Positions 19,941-30,137 of a stretch of 33,395 nucleotides of DNA are shown piece after piece. The notes below the pieces were generated by a model. That model was not told where the DNA came from. It saw only the letters and a list, made by a program, of their open reading frames with translations, and did no database searches. Made by a program: the position numbers and the translations under genes. Origin of the DNA: Catenaria anguillulae PL171 (taxonomy: Eukaryota > Blastocladiomycota > Blastocladiomycetes > Blastocladiales > Catenariaceae); NCBI GenBank assembly GCA_002102555.1, contig MCFL01000268.1:1-33395 (forward strand), read 5' to 3'. Position 1 is the stretch's first letter; each line of letters opens with the position of its first letter.

Positions 19941-20959
19941 GGTAAATACTGAGATGCAGGGACGGGGCAGGTCGAGTATCGGTCACGAAGTGCGTCGTGA
20001 AGTTTGGGGGCGGCGTCGGTTTGACGTTGAGTCGGCCTGGAGAGAGAGCACGAGGTTTCGAAAAGGATCGCAGCGGATCGGATGGTATCTGAGTGGAGGC
20101 GTGGCCGACGTCAGTTGAATGGACCGAAGCCGCGTTGAAGGAGGGTTGTTATTGGGTTGGGTGGGTGGGTGGGTGGGTGGCGGTCAGTGGTGAAGGTCGA
20201 GTTCAGGGGCGACTTGGGCAAAGTACATGGACGAGCTGTGGCGAGCAAGATGCAGCCGCACAGAGCACGTTGCTGAGTGTATCGGTGTAGTCGCTACGTA
20301 TTGGACTGGCTGGATTGCCTTGACATGAATCGATTTTAAATCCCTGGCACAACATCTCCCACACCTTTCAGTCCAGAAGCCGATCACGCTTTCAACAGCT
20401 GACGACGCGCTCTCACACACGCCGTTCACGCCTCTTCGCAGGATTGCAGTGTGGCTCCCAAACCCGACCCCTCAAATCCGCACCCGGCAGCCTTGGTTGA
20501 GCAGCTGCAGATGGCGGCCCATTATTGCTGAGCATCTGCGTTCTTTGAGCCAGTGTCATGCATGTGGAGCTACCGTAGTATGCCGTAGGGCGGAACGCTG
20601 TCGCGGATATTCTAGCAATTCTTGACTGTGGCTGGCAGCGCGTGGCGGTTTGAAAGCTCGAGTTTTGTTGATCTCGCAAGGAAGCGACTGCTTTCTCGCT
20701 TCGCAAGGGTGGCCAACGGCCACCGGCCGCGGCGGGGCATTGAAAACTGCCGCACTCTAATTCTCTACAGGGACCAAGCCTCGTTGTTATATCAACTTGG
20801 CCATGTATACCACTTGAAGTTGACACAGACGCGACTCACATTGTTCAGTTGATTCCCATCCCCATCAGTGGGCCACACGGCCGTGGCCGCGGGGTGCCCG
20901 ACATGAAATATGACGAAAGGGAGGCTTCAATTCACTTGAAGCAATATCCAAGCCTCACA
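19941..20959. promoter_or_regulatory. 1-kb divergent intergenic region with a G-run cluster
   Basis: The region separates the epimerase-like start (minus) from the gene at 20960 (plus). It holds a cluster of GGG runs at 20154-20177. The longest frame, minus 20826-20413, has no ATG-based start with support and no motif, and is not called. A short unannotated exon of either neighbour is possible. Confidence 0.4.
20154..20177 (+). repeat. GGGT repeat, candidate G-quadruplex
   Basis: Six runs of GGG are separated by TT once and then by single T four times. Runs with loops of one base are the classic form of a very stable parallel G-quadruplex. It lies on the plus strand, about 215 bp before the start of the minus-strand epimerase-like gene, so the C-rich strand is that gene's sense strand. 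Function is inference. Confidence 0.6.
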
Positions 20960-21974
20960 ATGAGTGACCCACTATCCGAGTTTGATGATATCCTTGCGAC
21001 TCTGAATCAACTCGAGAACATCTCGACTTTGGATCAGAGCCCATCTGCCACGGCACCGCAATCGAGCCTTGTCAATGCGACGACGGAATTAAAAAACAAG
21101 GATTCTTCAGTTTTCGGCCCCGCTGATACACTCCAAGTTTCGGCTTTGTCGCCTACTCCTACTACTCATGCCACGTTAGCACCACCGCCAAAGGAACCAT
21201 CGCTTCCAACAGTTCCCAGTGCTGTCCTGGCGCTGCAAAACGTCCTCGAGGAACACTTGCAAGTCGATGTCCCAGTCGCCGAGAACCAGAATGCGCAAAC
21301 TGTCTCGACTCATCCGCAGCAACAGCTCATATCGGATCCAAGGTTCAATGACGACAGAGTCGCCCAAAGAAACAACGTAGTTCAAGCTCAACCGAGCCGA
21401 GTTTGTGCGGCTCCTGCGGCCAATATCCCAGTGCTCGAACCACATCCCACTCCTCTTGCTGAAGCTGATACTCCATCGAAACTGGTTCGAATCCAAGCTC
21501 AAGCAAGCTCAATAGAAGTGCAAGATGCAGTCGACCAGGCATCGGTTCGACAAGCTGTAGCACCTGTCGTTGCGACGCCGGTGGCACAGGCATCGCGTCC
21601 GACTCCTGTTAGTGTGGGAACGCACGGTCTTGCTTCCACCGCGCAAAAGATCGGAGCCGGTCCCAACTCACCCACTTCCCCATCGCACGAGGCCGGGACG
21701 TTGGAGAGCTGTTTCCCGAAAGGCTGGCGTGACCAGAGTACGAGCCGTTCGCCTGATCAATAGCAATCATTCGCCGCAAGCGTTGACCATTCTTCTCCTT
21801 GTGTGGAAAACAGCGTTTGCAGACCCTGTGTACACCAACTGGCGCCGTGGCATGATTCAACACCTCGAGTCGCTTCCAGACCACGGTTGCATGCAAATTC
21901 CGTCCCTGTTTCCTGTGCTGGCCAGTTTGGCCGACCAACTTGCGGCCAAAAATGGGCATGGACCATCCTCGTGA
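20960..21974 (+). CDS. unknown protein with helical ends and a disordered middle
   Basis: Exons 20960-21737 and 21814-21974 give 312 residues; the 76-nt intron starts GTACGA, ends AACAG and restores frame exactly. I do not recognise a family. The N-terminus MSDPLSEFDDILATLNQLEN is a short amphipathic helix, reminiscent in spacing of LD-type docking motifs. Residues 35-250 are Ser/Pro/Gln/Ala-rich. The last 50 residues, from FADPVYTNWRRGMIQHLE to the Ala/Lys-rich end, look folded and helical. The start at 20960 is preferred over an ATG at 20903 because the helix begins there; the upstream one would add 19 residues. No signal peptide or membrane span. Confidence 0.6.
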
Positions 21975-22274
21975 CTGTCAATGAAACAATGTTGTCTATG
22001 GTGCACCGTGAATGAGAAGGAAATGAACAAGCACTCACACGGGCAAGAGTCAAGTTGTGAAAAAAAGAAGAAAGAAAAAACAGCACGGCAAGGTTGATGT
22101 GCAATCGGCAAATCCATCAGCAGCGCAGCAGAATGTGAAGGAGAGCATGAGGTTCAGAAACAAAGCGAGAGAAAGTGGGTATCACTGACCGGCAGGAACA
22201 GGGCACCGTGACTGAGCAAGTGAACAGGGGACACGGAATCATGTCGAGATTGTACGACAGAACTGGGTGGATGG
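21975..22274. other. convergent gap between the 20960 gene and the kinase
   Basis: 300 bp, purine-rich on the plus strand around 22060-22180. Presumably the 3' regions of both genes. No other feature is visible. Confidence 0.4.
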
Positions 22275-23413
22275 CTATTCGGCAGCGGGGGTCGCATCCT
22301 TGACTTTTTCCTTTTCGTCATCGTCCTTGCCGGCAGATCCGTCAAGAGGGAAGTAGTACGTCAACCACTGATGCTGGCGGGCCTCCTCGGCCGTCATGCG
22401 CTGATCCGGGTCCACACACAGCAACTTGCGAATAAAGTCAATGGCGTCCTCGGTCACTTCGCCCCAGCACTCGGGGTCAAACTCATAGGCGCCCGTGAGG
22501 ATGCGCTCAAAGATACCGGGGGTCGTGTCGGCGTAAAACGGCATGTTGCCAGAGATAAGGACGTAGGCAATGCAGCCGAGCGACCACATGTCTGCGGGTT
22601 TTCCATGGCCGAGGTTGGTAATGACCTCGGGTGCAAGGTAGCCCGGGGTTCCGCAAGCCGTCAGGAAGATTTCGCCGTCGTAGTTCATGACACGGGACAA
22701 TCCAAAGTCGGAAATCATGATGTGGAGCTTGGGCTGGTTCTTGTCTTTGATAAGCAAGTTGTCGGGCTTCAAGTCACGGTGAACCTGAGGCAGTTGGAAA
22801 CGGGAGAATCGGTGAGTGGGCGGACTGCTGAACTGAGAATTGAGCAGCAACGCACGATTCCTTGAGAATGGAGGAATGTGACTGCATCGAGGATTTGGTA
22901 AATGATGAGGGCCGCCTCAGATTCGGCCAGATATCCACGGGCAACAATGACGTCGAAAAGCTCGCCTCCCTGCGACAAACGACACGACAAAAAATTGACA
23001 CACCGTGAGCGAAAAGAAAACCATGGCGGCCCAAGCGATGGACCAAAAAACCGTACATTACACAACTCCATCACCAAGTGGAACGACCGATCCGTCTCAA
23101 AGAACGAATCATGCGACAGCAAGCCGACAATGTGCTTGTGGCCGGCAACGCGAGCCAAGATGTCAATCTCACGCTTGATCACCTTCTCCTTTCCCTTGGG
23201 AATCCGCTTCTTCTTGATCGATTTGAGGGCATACTCCTTGCCCGTTTCCTTGTGGGCAACGCGGAAAACCTCGGCAAAGTGGCCCTCGCCAATCTTTTCC
23301 TTCTTTTCGTACAAATCCCACACAGACGTCAAGGTTTCCGTGACACCGTCACGAGTGCGCGGGCGGTCGTCGGGCGTGAGGGCGTCTTTGAGTTGCGAGA
23401 GGAGCGATGGCAT
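22275..23413 (-). CDS. CaMK-type serine/threonine protein kinase
   Basis: Exons on the minus strand, 23413-23057, 22969-22856 and 22784-22275, give 326 residues; introns are 87 nt (GTACGG) and 71 nt (GTGCGT). All catalytic elements are present: glycine loop IGEGHFAEVF, ATP-binding Lys64 in YALKSIKKK, HRDLKPDN (Asp161; the exon 2-3 junction is just before the His), DFG at 183-185, activation segment end CGTPGYLAPE, and DMWSLGCIAYVLISG. Order and signature are those of CaMKI/DCLK-type kinases. After the kinase core only about 25 residues remain (acidic and Lys-rich), so an autoinhibitory calmodulin-binding helix is short or missing. The 23413 ATG (MPSLLSQLKDAL) is chosen because the frame upstream has no other ATG. 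Substrates cannot be told from sequence. Confidence 0.9.
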
Positions 23414-24994
23414 GATGTTGGGTAGAGATTGGTACGAGGGTGGGGTTGACGGCAATGACGGAGGCTGACACTGTGACAGGGCGAAAATCCATGGTGAGCG
23501 ACAATGAGGTGTCAGTCAGCGCAGGGAAGAAGGGACGATATTGAAGGGCACGAATAGGGAGATTGAGCGTCCACGTTTCTTGCGATGGCTGCCGGTCAAC
23601 GTGCAACCTTGCGGATGCATTTGGATGCAACTGCAGTGGGAGGTTGCAACTTGCAAGGGTGTTTTGGAGTCACGAAAAACGTTTGGGGTGACCAGAAGGA
23701 AATGGCCTCCTTGAACTCTCCCCTCTTTGGGTAGGTAACCGGCCGAGGCCGGTATCGGCCAGCATGGGACGGTTCTCATAGACGTCCAGCATGCAGGAAG
23801 AGAGCAAGCACAGGTGGGTGGTACCTTCTTGGCGGGTGTTGAGAGGGTACGGAAACGGCTTGACTTGCAAACGAGTCAAGGGTAGACTTCACATACATGC
23901 AGTAGCAGTTCCATACATTGACGAAGTATACGTTGGCAGAGAGGACGAACAGATATCCAGCGAGAAACACCGATGGGCGTTGACGTTGGGCAAAGCTTCG
24001 ATACTCAAGCCTCGTTTGCTACCAATTTTGAGGCGAAGACAGGACCCGTGAACATGTGAACATGACGCTGTTTCGTTCCTTGTCACAAGACTTCGCCCTC
24101 GTTCAAGTCGTCAGTGTCAACGGGCTTGGTTAAATAGTATCCGGTACATATTTTGTACAGATTCTGGCACCAGTACGGGACCGTGGCTCAAGTGCCACCA
24201 CCATGGACCAATGTCGTCTTGTTCGTGCATCGGAGCCGCGATTGCGCCAACCCACACGCGATTCCCGTCACAGTATTCAAGCTCGGAAGACATAGAGCCG
24301 AAGTATCAGATCGTCTTGATTAAGTGAGATAAGTATATGACTCTGGTTTGTCACCACGGCCGACTGAGGTTTCTTGAATCCTGCGTGGTGGTCATGTTTG
24401 TGCGCAATTCGCCGCGGATGTCTCACCGTCGAGCTGTCTCACCCGATCATACCAGTATGAACTAGGCTCAGCGACTTTGCTTCGTATTGGCGGCGATTGC
24501 GGGCAACTCGATGTGTACGGTGCCTCTTCATTTTCAGTATTTCCTTGGTTGTACAAAGATATGGCTCTAGGGTTCAGGCGTTTCTTGACCGAGTTGACCC
24601 TGACTCTTCAAGCATCGCCGTGAGACGGTGGGCGGTCCGGGAAAAAAATTGGGCGTGGCAGAAAAGGATTGAGTGATGCAGCACAAATGGACAATGCTAA
24701 CTAAATGAATAACGATGGCTACGTAGTATATTCAAGGGGAGAGGCGCAACACTCCTCGCTCAGTTGTATGCGGCGGGGTGCGGTTCCGTGGTGGTGGCAG
24801 AAGCGGTCAAGACATCAAGACGCGCAAAGTCGTTGACTTCTCCCGTTTTGCAAGAATTTCCGACGAAAACATGCTTATGTATGCATGCTCTTCCATGCAG
24901 TCACCGATGAAATTAACTCAACGCAATACAAGCTCTCGCTCTAGAAGTCCAACCCATTCCGTCGCTACCACTCTCGACTCTCAACCGTTCAATC
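23414..24994. promoter_or_regulatory. 1.58-kb divergent intergenic region (kinase / MLKL-like gene)
   Basis: The longest gene-free stretch in the window. It separates two start codons facing away from each other. Short open frames have no motif and differ in codon use from the neighbours. A gtagtatattc string near 24723-24733 could be a TATA element for the MLKL-like gene but lies about 265 bp before its ATG. I see no tRNA or repeat. Large upstream regions often mark regulated genes, but here that is only suggestive. Confidence 0.4.
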
Positions 24995-27900
24995 ATGGCT
25001 GAGTTTTACCAAGGCAACGCCCTCAACCCCGACCTCGACAAGCTTGTGGCTCAGGAGCTTCACGGCGACGACAAAAAGAAACCCGATGAAAAGAAGAAGA
25101 AGCCATGGCATCGCAAGCTCAATCGCGCCATCGATAAGGTCAGGAGCCTTGTCCATGTCTCTCGATGCCTTTTCCCTCGACCGCTATTCGCTGACGAGAC
25201 ACACATTTGCAGGTTCTCACTCACCCTATCGTTGAGGCTGGAAAAACCGCCGGTCGATTGTCCGTACATCTCTCAGTTCTTTGTACTGTTTTCACACGCC
25301 GCTCACGTATCTTGATGATCGAATGGTCTTATAGCATTCCCGGTGTCGGTATTTTCATGATCGGTGTAGACCGCCTGTACGCCTCTTTGCAACTTTATTG
25401 CTTCAGATACGTGCTCTAATGCGCTCGTCGCTCTTGTTTTTCGCCAGGACGCGGTGGAAACTCACATACAGCAACAACGAAGCCATGGTCGCAACACTCG
25501 AAAAGAAGATGAGCGACATCACCATTACCTACATTGCGCTCGTCGAGCTTCTCCCGCCAAAGGAGCGGCGCGAGGACAACCCACGCTTGCAAATCTTTTC
25601 CAAGCGCGCCGAGCAGGTCAAACGACTTGTCGCCCTTATTCAACGATCGATTGACGATTACAGCGCCAAGAACGAAAAGGAGCGCCTTGGCATGGCCGAA
25701 GTCATCCAGTCCTCGTTCGCTTCGCTCCAAAAGGTCCTTGACGAACTCCAGCGCGACATCGAACTGCACCTTGGCATGCAAACAACCGCCGGCATTCAAG
25801 CGCAAGGTCGGAAAATGGATGGCATGGTCGAAATCATGCGTGCGCAGCGAACCATTCTGGAATCGCAGGCCGACCGGAACGAAAAGCTGCTCGCGCTCGT
25901 TCAGCGTCAAATCCAGGCAACTGACCACATCCAGACTGCGATTGCCCAGCTCAAGGACGACCTCACGCCTGGATATGCCAAAGTAGAGAATCTCGAGATC
26001 CGTCGCGTTTGGTGGGACTTCTTCCGTTGGCCGGCGGCCATGCCGACCAAGGATGTTCTTGTGCAAATGCCTCAGTATTTCAAGATGCAGCGGGATCCGG
26101 TCGCATTGCTCATGTGGTCGCATTTGCAAAAAGGCGAGCTCTTGTGTGTGGAGGATCTCGGGCTAGATCCAGAGGGAGTAGTGACGCCGTTTGACTTGAA
26201 TGAGGCATTCCCGTACGATCCCGTGTATGAGATTACGTTGGGCGACTGGCTGGTATGGCGCGCACTTGGATGGTACGACTGATTCCATTCTATCCGACAT
26301 GAGGACATGCAGAGCTCACTGAGTGTGATGGCATTCGATTTAGGATATTCTTGGCTGCTGAATTAGAACGTTCCATTCTTCCGCTCCGCAATAAGTTTAT
26401 TCAATCATCGACCATCGTCAGCCAGTTCATTTCGTTTGTATCCGCTACGCTTCAAAAGCTTCGGGAAGAACATGGCTACGGCACGACCGTTCACGCTCGC
26501 CTTCTCGATATCTCTGTCCGCGCCGTATCCTCAGCTCTGCCTCCGTTCGCCGACCGCTTCCAATCATTCCTCGACGCGCTCACCGACTCGATCGATATCC
26601 TCAAAGGGTCGTTTGACGATTCGAAATTGACCTGGCTCGACCCATCCGTTCAAGAGGCACTTGCACAATCGCTTGCAACCATGCAGTGGCGACTCAACGC
26701 AGAAGCGCAAGAGCTTGGAATCGAGGCGCCAAGTGTGTGGGATCAAGACGAGGTTGCACAATGGATGGCGGCGGACCAGTCGTCCACCCAACAGGCGCAC
26801 AATGTCGGGTCCCAGTTTGCTACGGGTGTGTGGAACAAGTGGAATGGATGTTCCGCACTCATTTCTCCACACGCTTTGGATCGCATGCAAAAATTGGGTC
26901 CGCGCACCTTGCTTGCCGTGCTGCACTCCGTCGAGCCTGTTGTCTTGAAGCCCTTGGCCATGGCGAGCACTCCAGAGCATGTCGTCCAGGCAGCGGTTGA
27001 AGCAGCAGCCAACGCCGCAGCATCGTGGAATGTGTGCCGTGGTTTGGTATCGACCCATGGTGTCACATTGGCCGCGGATTGTTGGATGGCGGTGGTCGAG
27101 TACTGTGAGCGTGGCGACTTCCGATCGGCCATTTCTTCGAGCGGAACGAGCAAATCTCAGTCGATGCCAACTCGTTTGCCTTTGCCCGCCAAGCTCAAGG
27201 TCTTAGTACAAGTGGCTACGGCTGTTCGGTTCATGCACACCCGTGGATTTGCCCACAAGCAGCTCACATCAGCGCACATTTACTTGACGGATGGATTTGC
27301 CGCCAAGGTCGGTGGCTTGTTGGCTGCCCCAATCGACGCCGACGTCCTTCGCTACCGTTCCCCCGAATCACTCTCGTGGGACAGCTCATCGGCGTCATCC
27401 GGCGAATCGGCTCAACCGACCGAAGCTGATTGGTACAAGAACGACGTGTTTGCCCTCGGGCAAGTCGTGTTTGAAGCCCTGCGCGGTGAGAAGCCGTTCT
27501 ACCAAACCGCCGATTCAGACATTGCCGCCATCAAGCGTGCCATCACCTTGCTGGACGCCAGGCAGGTTGTCGGCAGTTTACCCCACGGATTGCCAAACGA
27601 TCTCGTCGACCTCGTGCAATCGGCCCTGGCGGCCGAACCAAATGAACGCCCATCCATTGCCGAATTCTGCTCGACGCTCGAATCCATCTACGCCCGCCAA
27701 CGCCAAAACAGCCAAGAAGCCGACTTGGAACTCGTCTGGCAAAACCCAGTCGCTCGTGACGCCGACCCGCCGACTTACGAAGCCACCATCCATTTTGGAA
27801 CACTTGCTCCAAAGAAGGGCGCATCCAGCATGGCTGCCCCGCTTGCCCTCGAGGAAATTGAGGTCGTCGCGGCCCGTATTGCCAACGGATCTGAAGACCT

Positions 27901-28510
27901 TGCCGCTGTCGAGCGCGACTTGCGCAAGCTTGCGTCGCATCATCCTCGTGCCTTGTTCCACCTGGGCGACTTGTACTACTATGACCACAGCGACCGAGGC
28001 GTACCGCATGATTTCCGACGCGCGCTCGACTGCTACTCGGAGGCGCTTGATGCTGGAGAGGCCGTCGCTGCCGTTGGCGTGGGCGACTGCTACTATTTCG
28101 GCCACGGAGGCTCTGCCAAGCAACCGGGGCTTGCGCGCGACATGTACTTGCGCGCTATGCCTGCGGTCGCTTCCGTTGCGGAAAAGCACCCATCGACGGC
28201 GGCCAGGATTCATGCTGGCATCGCGGATGTCCATTACGATTCGGGCGAGTACGTGTCAGCTTTGGATCACTATTATCGGGCCATCGAGCTGTCGGACGCG
28301 TGCAAGCGAGCTTGGGCCAGGATCGGCGATGCACACTTGTACGGGCGCGGCACGCAAGTGGATCCAGATCACGCTCGCAAGTGTTATCGCAAGGCAAAGG
28401 GCACGCGCAGGGAAGTTGAGGGCATGATCGAATTTTACCGGGCAAGGGGCGAGTATGCGTTTGCCAACATGTACATCAACGATCCGCTCTTGTCGGCGCC
28501 AGATTATTGA
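24995..28510 (+). CDS. MLKL-like helical bundle, pseudokinase and Sel1-repeat protein
   Basis: Five exons, 24995-25138, 25213-25259, 25335-25376, 25448-26272 and 26344-28510, give 1074 residues; introns of 74, 75, 71 and 71 nt all restore frame. Residues 1-48 are polar and Lys-rich. Residues 49-186 form a predicted four-helix bundle whose first helix is Gly-rich (EAGKTAGRFIPGVGIFMIG); a charged brace coil runs to about 255. RRVWWDFFRW at 263-272 opens a Trp/Phe module ending at DWLVWRALGW (344-353). A second helical stretch covers 356-475. A TKL-like kinase fold covers about 530-805: VVLKPL (Lys555), then GFAHKQLTSAHIYL where HRD reads HKQ (657-659) and Asn reads His664, then KVGGLL where DFG reads GLL (677-679), SPE at 692-694, and NERPS. 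It should be catalytically dead. Residues 885-1045 carry Sel1-like repeats (ALFHLGDLYYYD, RIGDAHLYGRGTQV). The layout resembles MLKL-type death effectors; that role is inferred. Confidence 0.78.
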
Positions 28511-28678
28511 CGCCGGTGACACTCACGGGTGGAGCAGCCTTTGTGTATTCTAATCCATCGCTTACATTCCCAATGCATTTCTTCGCAGTGCAGCTGCTTG
28601 AATGAAAGCTATAGGTTTGAGGCAACGTGCACGATTCCAACAAAAAAAGAGGAATACATATAAATGTTACGTGATGGG

Positions 28679-29874
28679 TCAGGCCAGGATTTCACGATGA
28701 ACCGTAGTCGTCGGATCGAGCAAAATGGCAGCAATGTCGGACTTGGACACTTTACCTTCCGCCTCAAGGCGCGCTCGAACAGCAGCGATACGAGTTGGAT
28801 CGAGGTAGATGAATTGGCCTAGCCAGGAAAGCAATTGTGGTCAGAGAGGTGGATGGAGTTGGATGACAGTGAGCCAGCGAGGTACCTTGCTCGAGATCCA
28901 AGTGACCGGCCCACTCGCCCTCCTCGATTTTTTCTTCCAAATACACCTCCAGCTCCTCGAGGCGAACGTTGAGTTCTCGGGCAGCGTGTTCCAGATGAAT
29001 GACAATGTGGCCCTGTGTCCAGGTCGAGTGTCAGAGGATCAGAGATCCGAGTGTGAGTGGGCAGGCAACGAACCTCAATGTACTCCAACACGGTATCCTC
29101 CATCGAATACACACTAGGTTTCCCTGCCTCCTCCAATTCTTTCTTTGCCTCCTCCCGCTCTATCCGCCGGATTCGCTCGAGCTCTTCGCGCATCCTTTTC
29201 CGCTCCCGTGCCTGCGCCTCAGCTTCCTTTTGAGCCGCAATCCGATCCTTTTCGGCATTCACAACCATCCGCTTCTGTTCCTGCTCTTGCTGCGAACTCA
29301 CTTGCCACTCTCGATACCGACGCAAGTTCTCCTTCCGTTCCAAGTTGGCAGCCCGTTTTTTACCCACGCGTTTAGGAGCGACTGGCATGTTGGGGAGCTG
29401 TGCAGCAGTGTTGGGCGGAAACATTTGCTGCGGTTGATTGTCACCGGCGGGCTCGGCCGCCTGATCGCCGCCAGCCGCTGGATGTTCGAGCGGCCGAGGC
29501 TGCAGCGGCGGCTGAGTGGCGTGTCCCAAAGCAGCCGTTTGCTGCCGCCGAGCCTCGTCCAAGCGTGCGCGGGCATTGGCCAACAATTCTTGCTCCTCGA
29601 CGTTCGCAGGGCGGTTGGCCCCGTCTTCAACCGCTCGCGTTTCGGCGGGTTCGGTAGCTGCGAGTGGGGTAGCAGCTTGGGTTCGAGAGTTGCGGTAATG
29701 GCTGACGGCAAAGACGATGGCAAGGAGGACTGGGGCAGCAAAAAGTGCAAAATCAATCCAGTAGTCGTCGTCCGTGGCAGATGGAGTCAGGATGGTGTTG
29801 GCGACGGAATGAATGGAATCCAAAAGATCAGCGACAAACGCTCCAGCGTCAAAGAGATTGTCCAGGAGGTCCAT
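28679..29874 (-). CDS. DDRGK1: DDRGK domain protein (UFBP1), UFM1 ligase complex subunit
   Basis: Exons on the minus strand, 29874-29074, 29012-28886 and 28818-28679, give 355 residues; introns of 61 nt (GTTCGT) and 67 nt (GTACCT) join in phase. An N-terminal segment of about 38 residues is followed by one membrane span (WIDFALFAAPVLLAIVFAV, about 39-57). A long Arg/Lys/Glu-rich helix follows (about 165-258), then a winged-helix/PCI-like C-terminus with MEDTVLEYIE, LEELEVYLEEKIEEGEWAGH and QFIYLDPTRIAAVRARLE. These match the DDRGK family. The human protein anchors the UFL1 ligase at the ER and helps attach UFM1 to ribosomal protein uL24 (RPL26) on stalled ER ribosomes. Human DDRGK1 has its membrane span at the very N-terminus; here a 38-residue leader comes first. 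The start is the only ATG before the span in this frame. Confidence 0.87.
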
Positions 29875-30137
29875 TGCGATGGGTGTAACAATGTTGCGCG
29901 GGCTTCATTGCTTGCTGACTTGTTTGTTTTCAGTTGGCGCGGCGACCGAGCCAGCAGTCGTCTGATTCCCTGCCATCAAGAATCCGACAACGCGACAGCA
30001 GATAGACAAAACATCAGGGGCAAGGGCGACGGCGCCATGAGTATGAGGGTAGTGGAAGAGTGGAGGGAAAACACATGTATTGTGAGGCTATATGTACAAT
30101 CGTGAAAGTAGGGGCGGTCAAGAAGGCGACTTTGCAT

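Noticed and set aside
20413-20826. 137-residue minus-strand frame in the divergent region
   Set aside because: No supported ATG start, no motif and odd composition; not enough to call a gene.
21484-21494. tRNA B-box-like string ggttcgaatcc
   Set aside because: No acceptor stem or A box at the right distance, and it sits inside an open coding frame.
22275-23413. Kinase as the activating partner of the MLKL-like protein
   Set aside because: The genes are divergent neighbours, but the kinase is CaMK-type and not RIPK-like; proximity alone is too weak.
26351-28510. Separate gene for the pseudokinase/Sel1 part
   Set aside because: The frame has no ATG at its head and joins the upstream frame exactly through a good intron.
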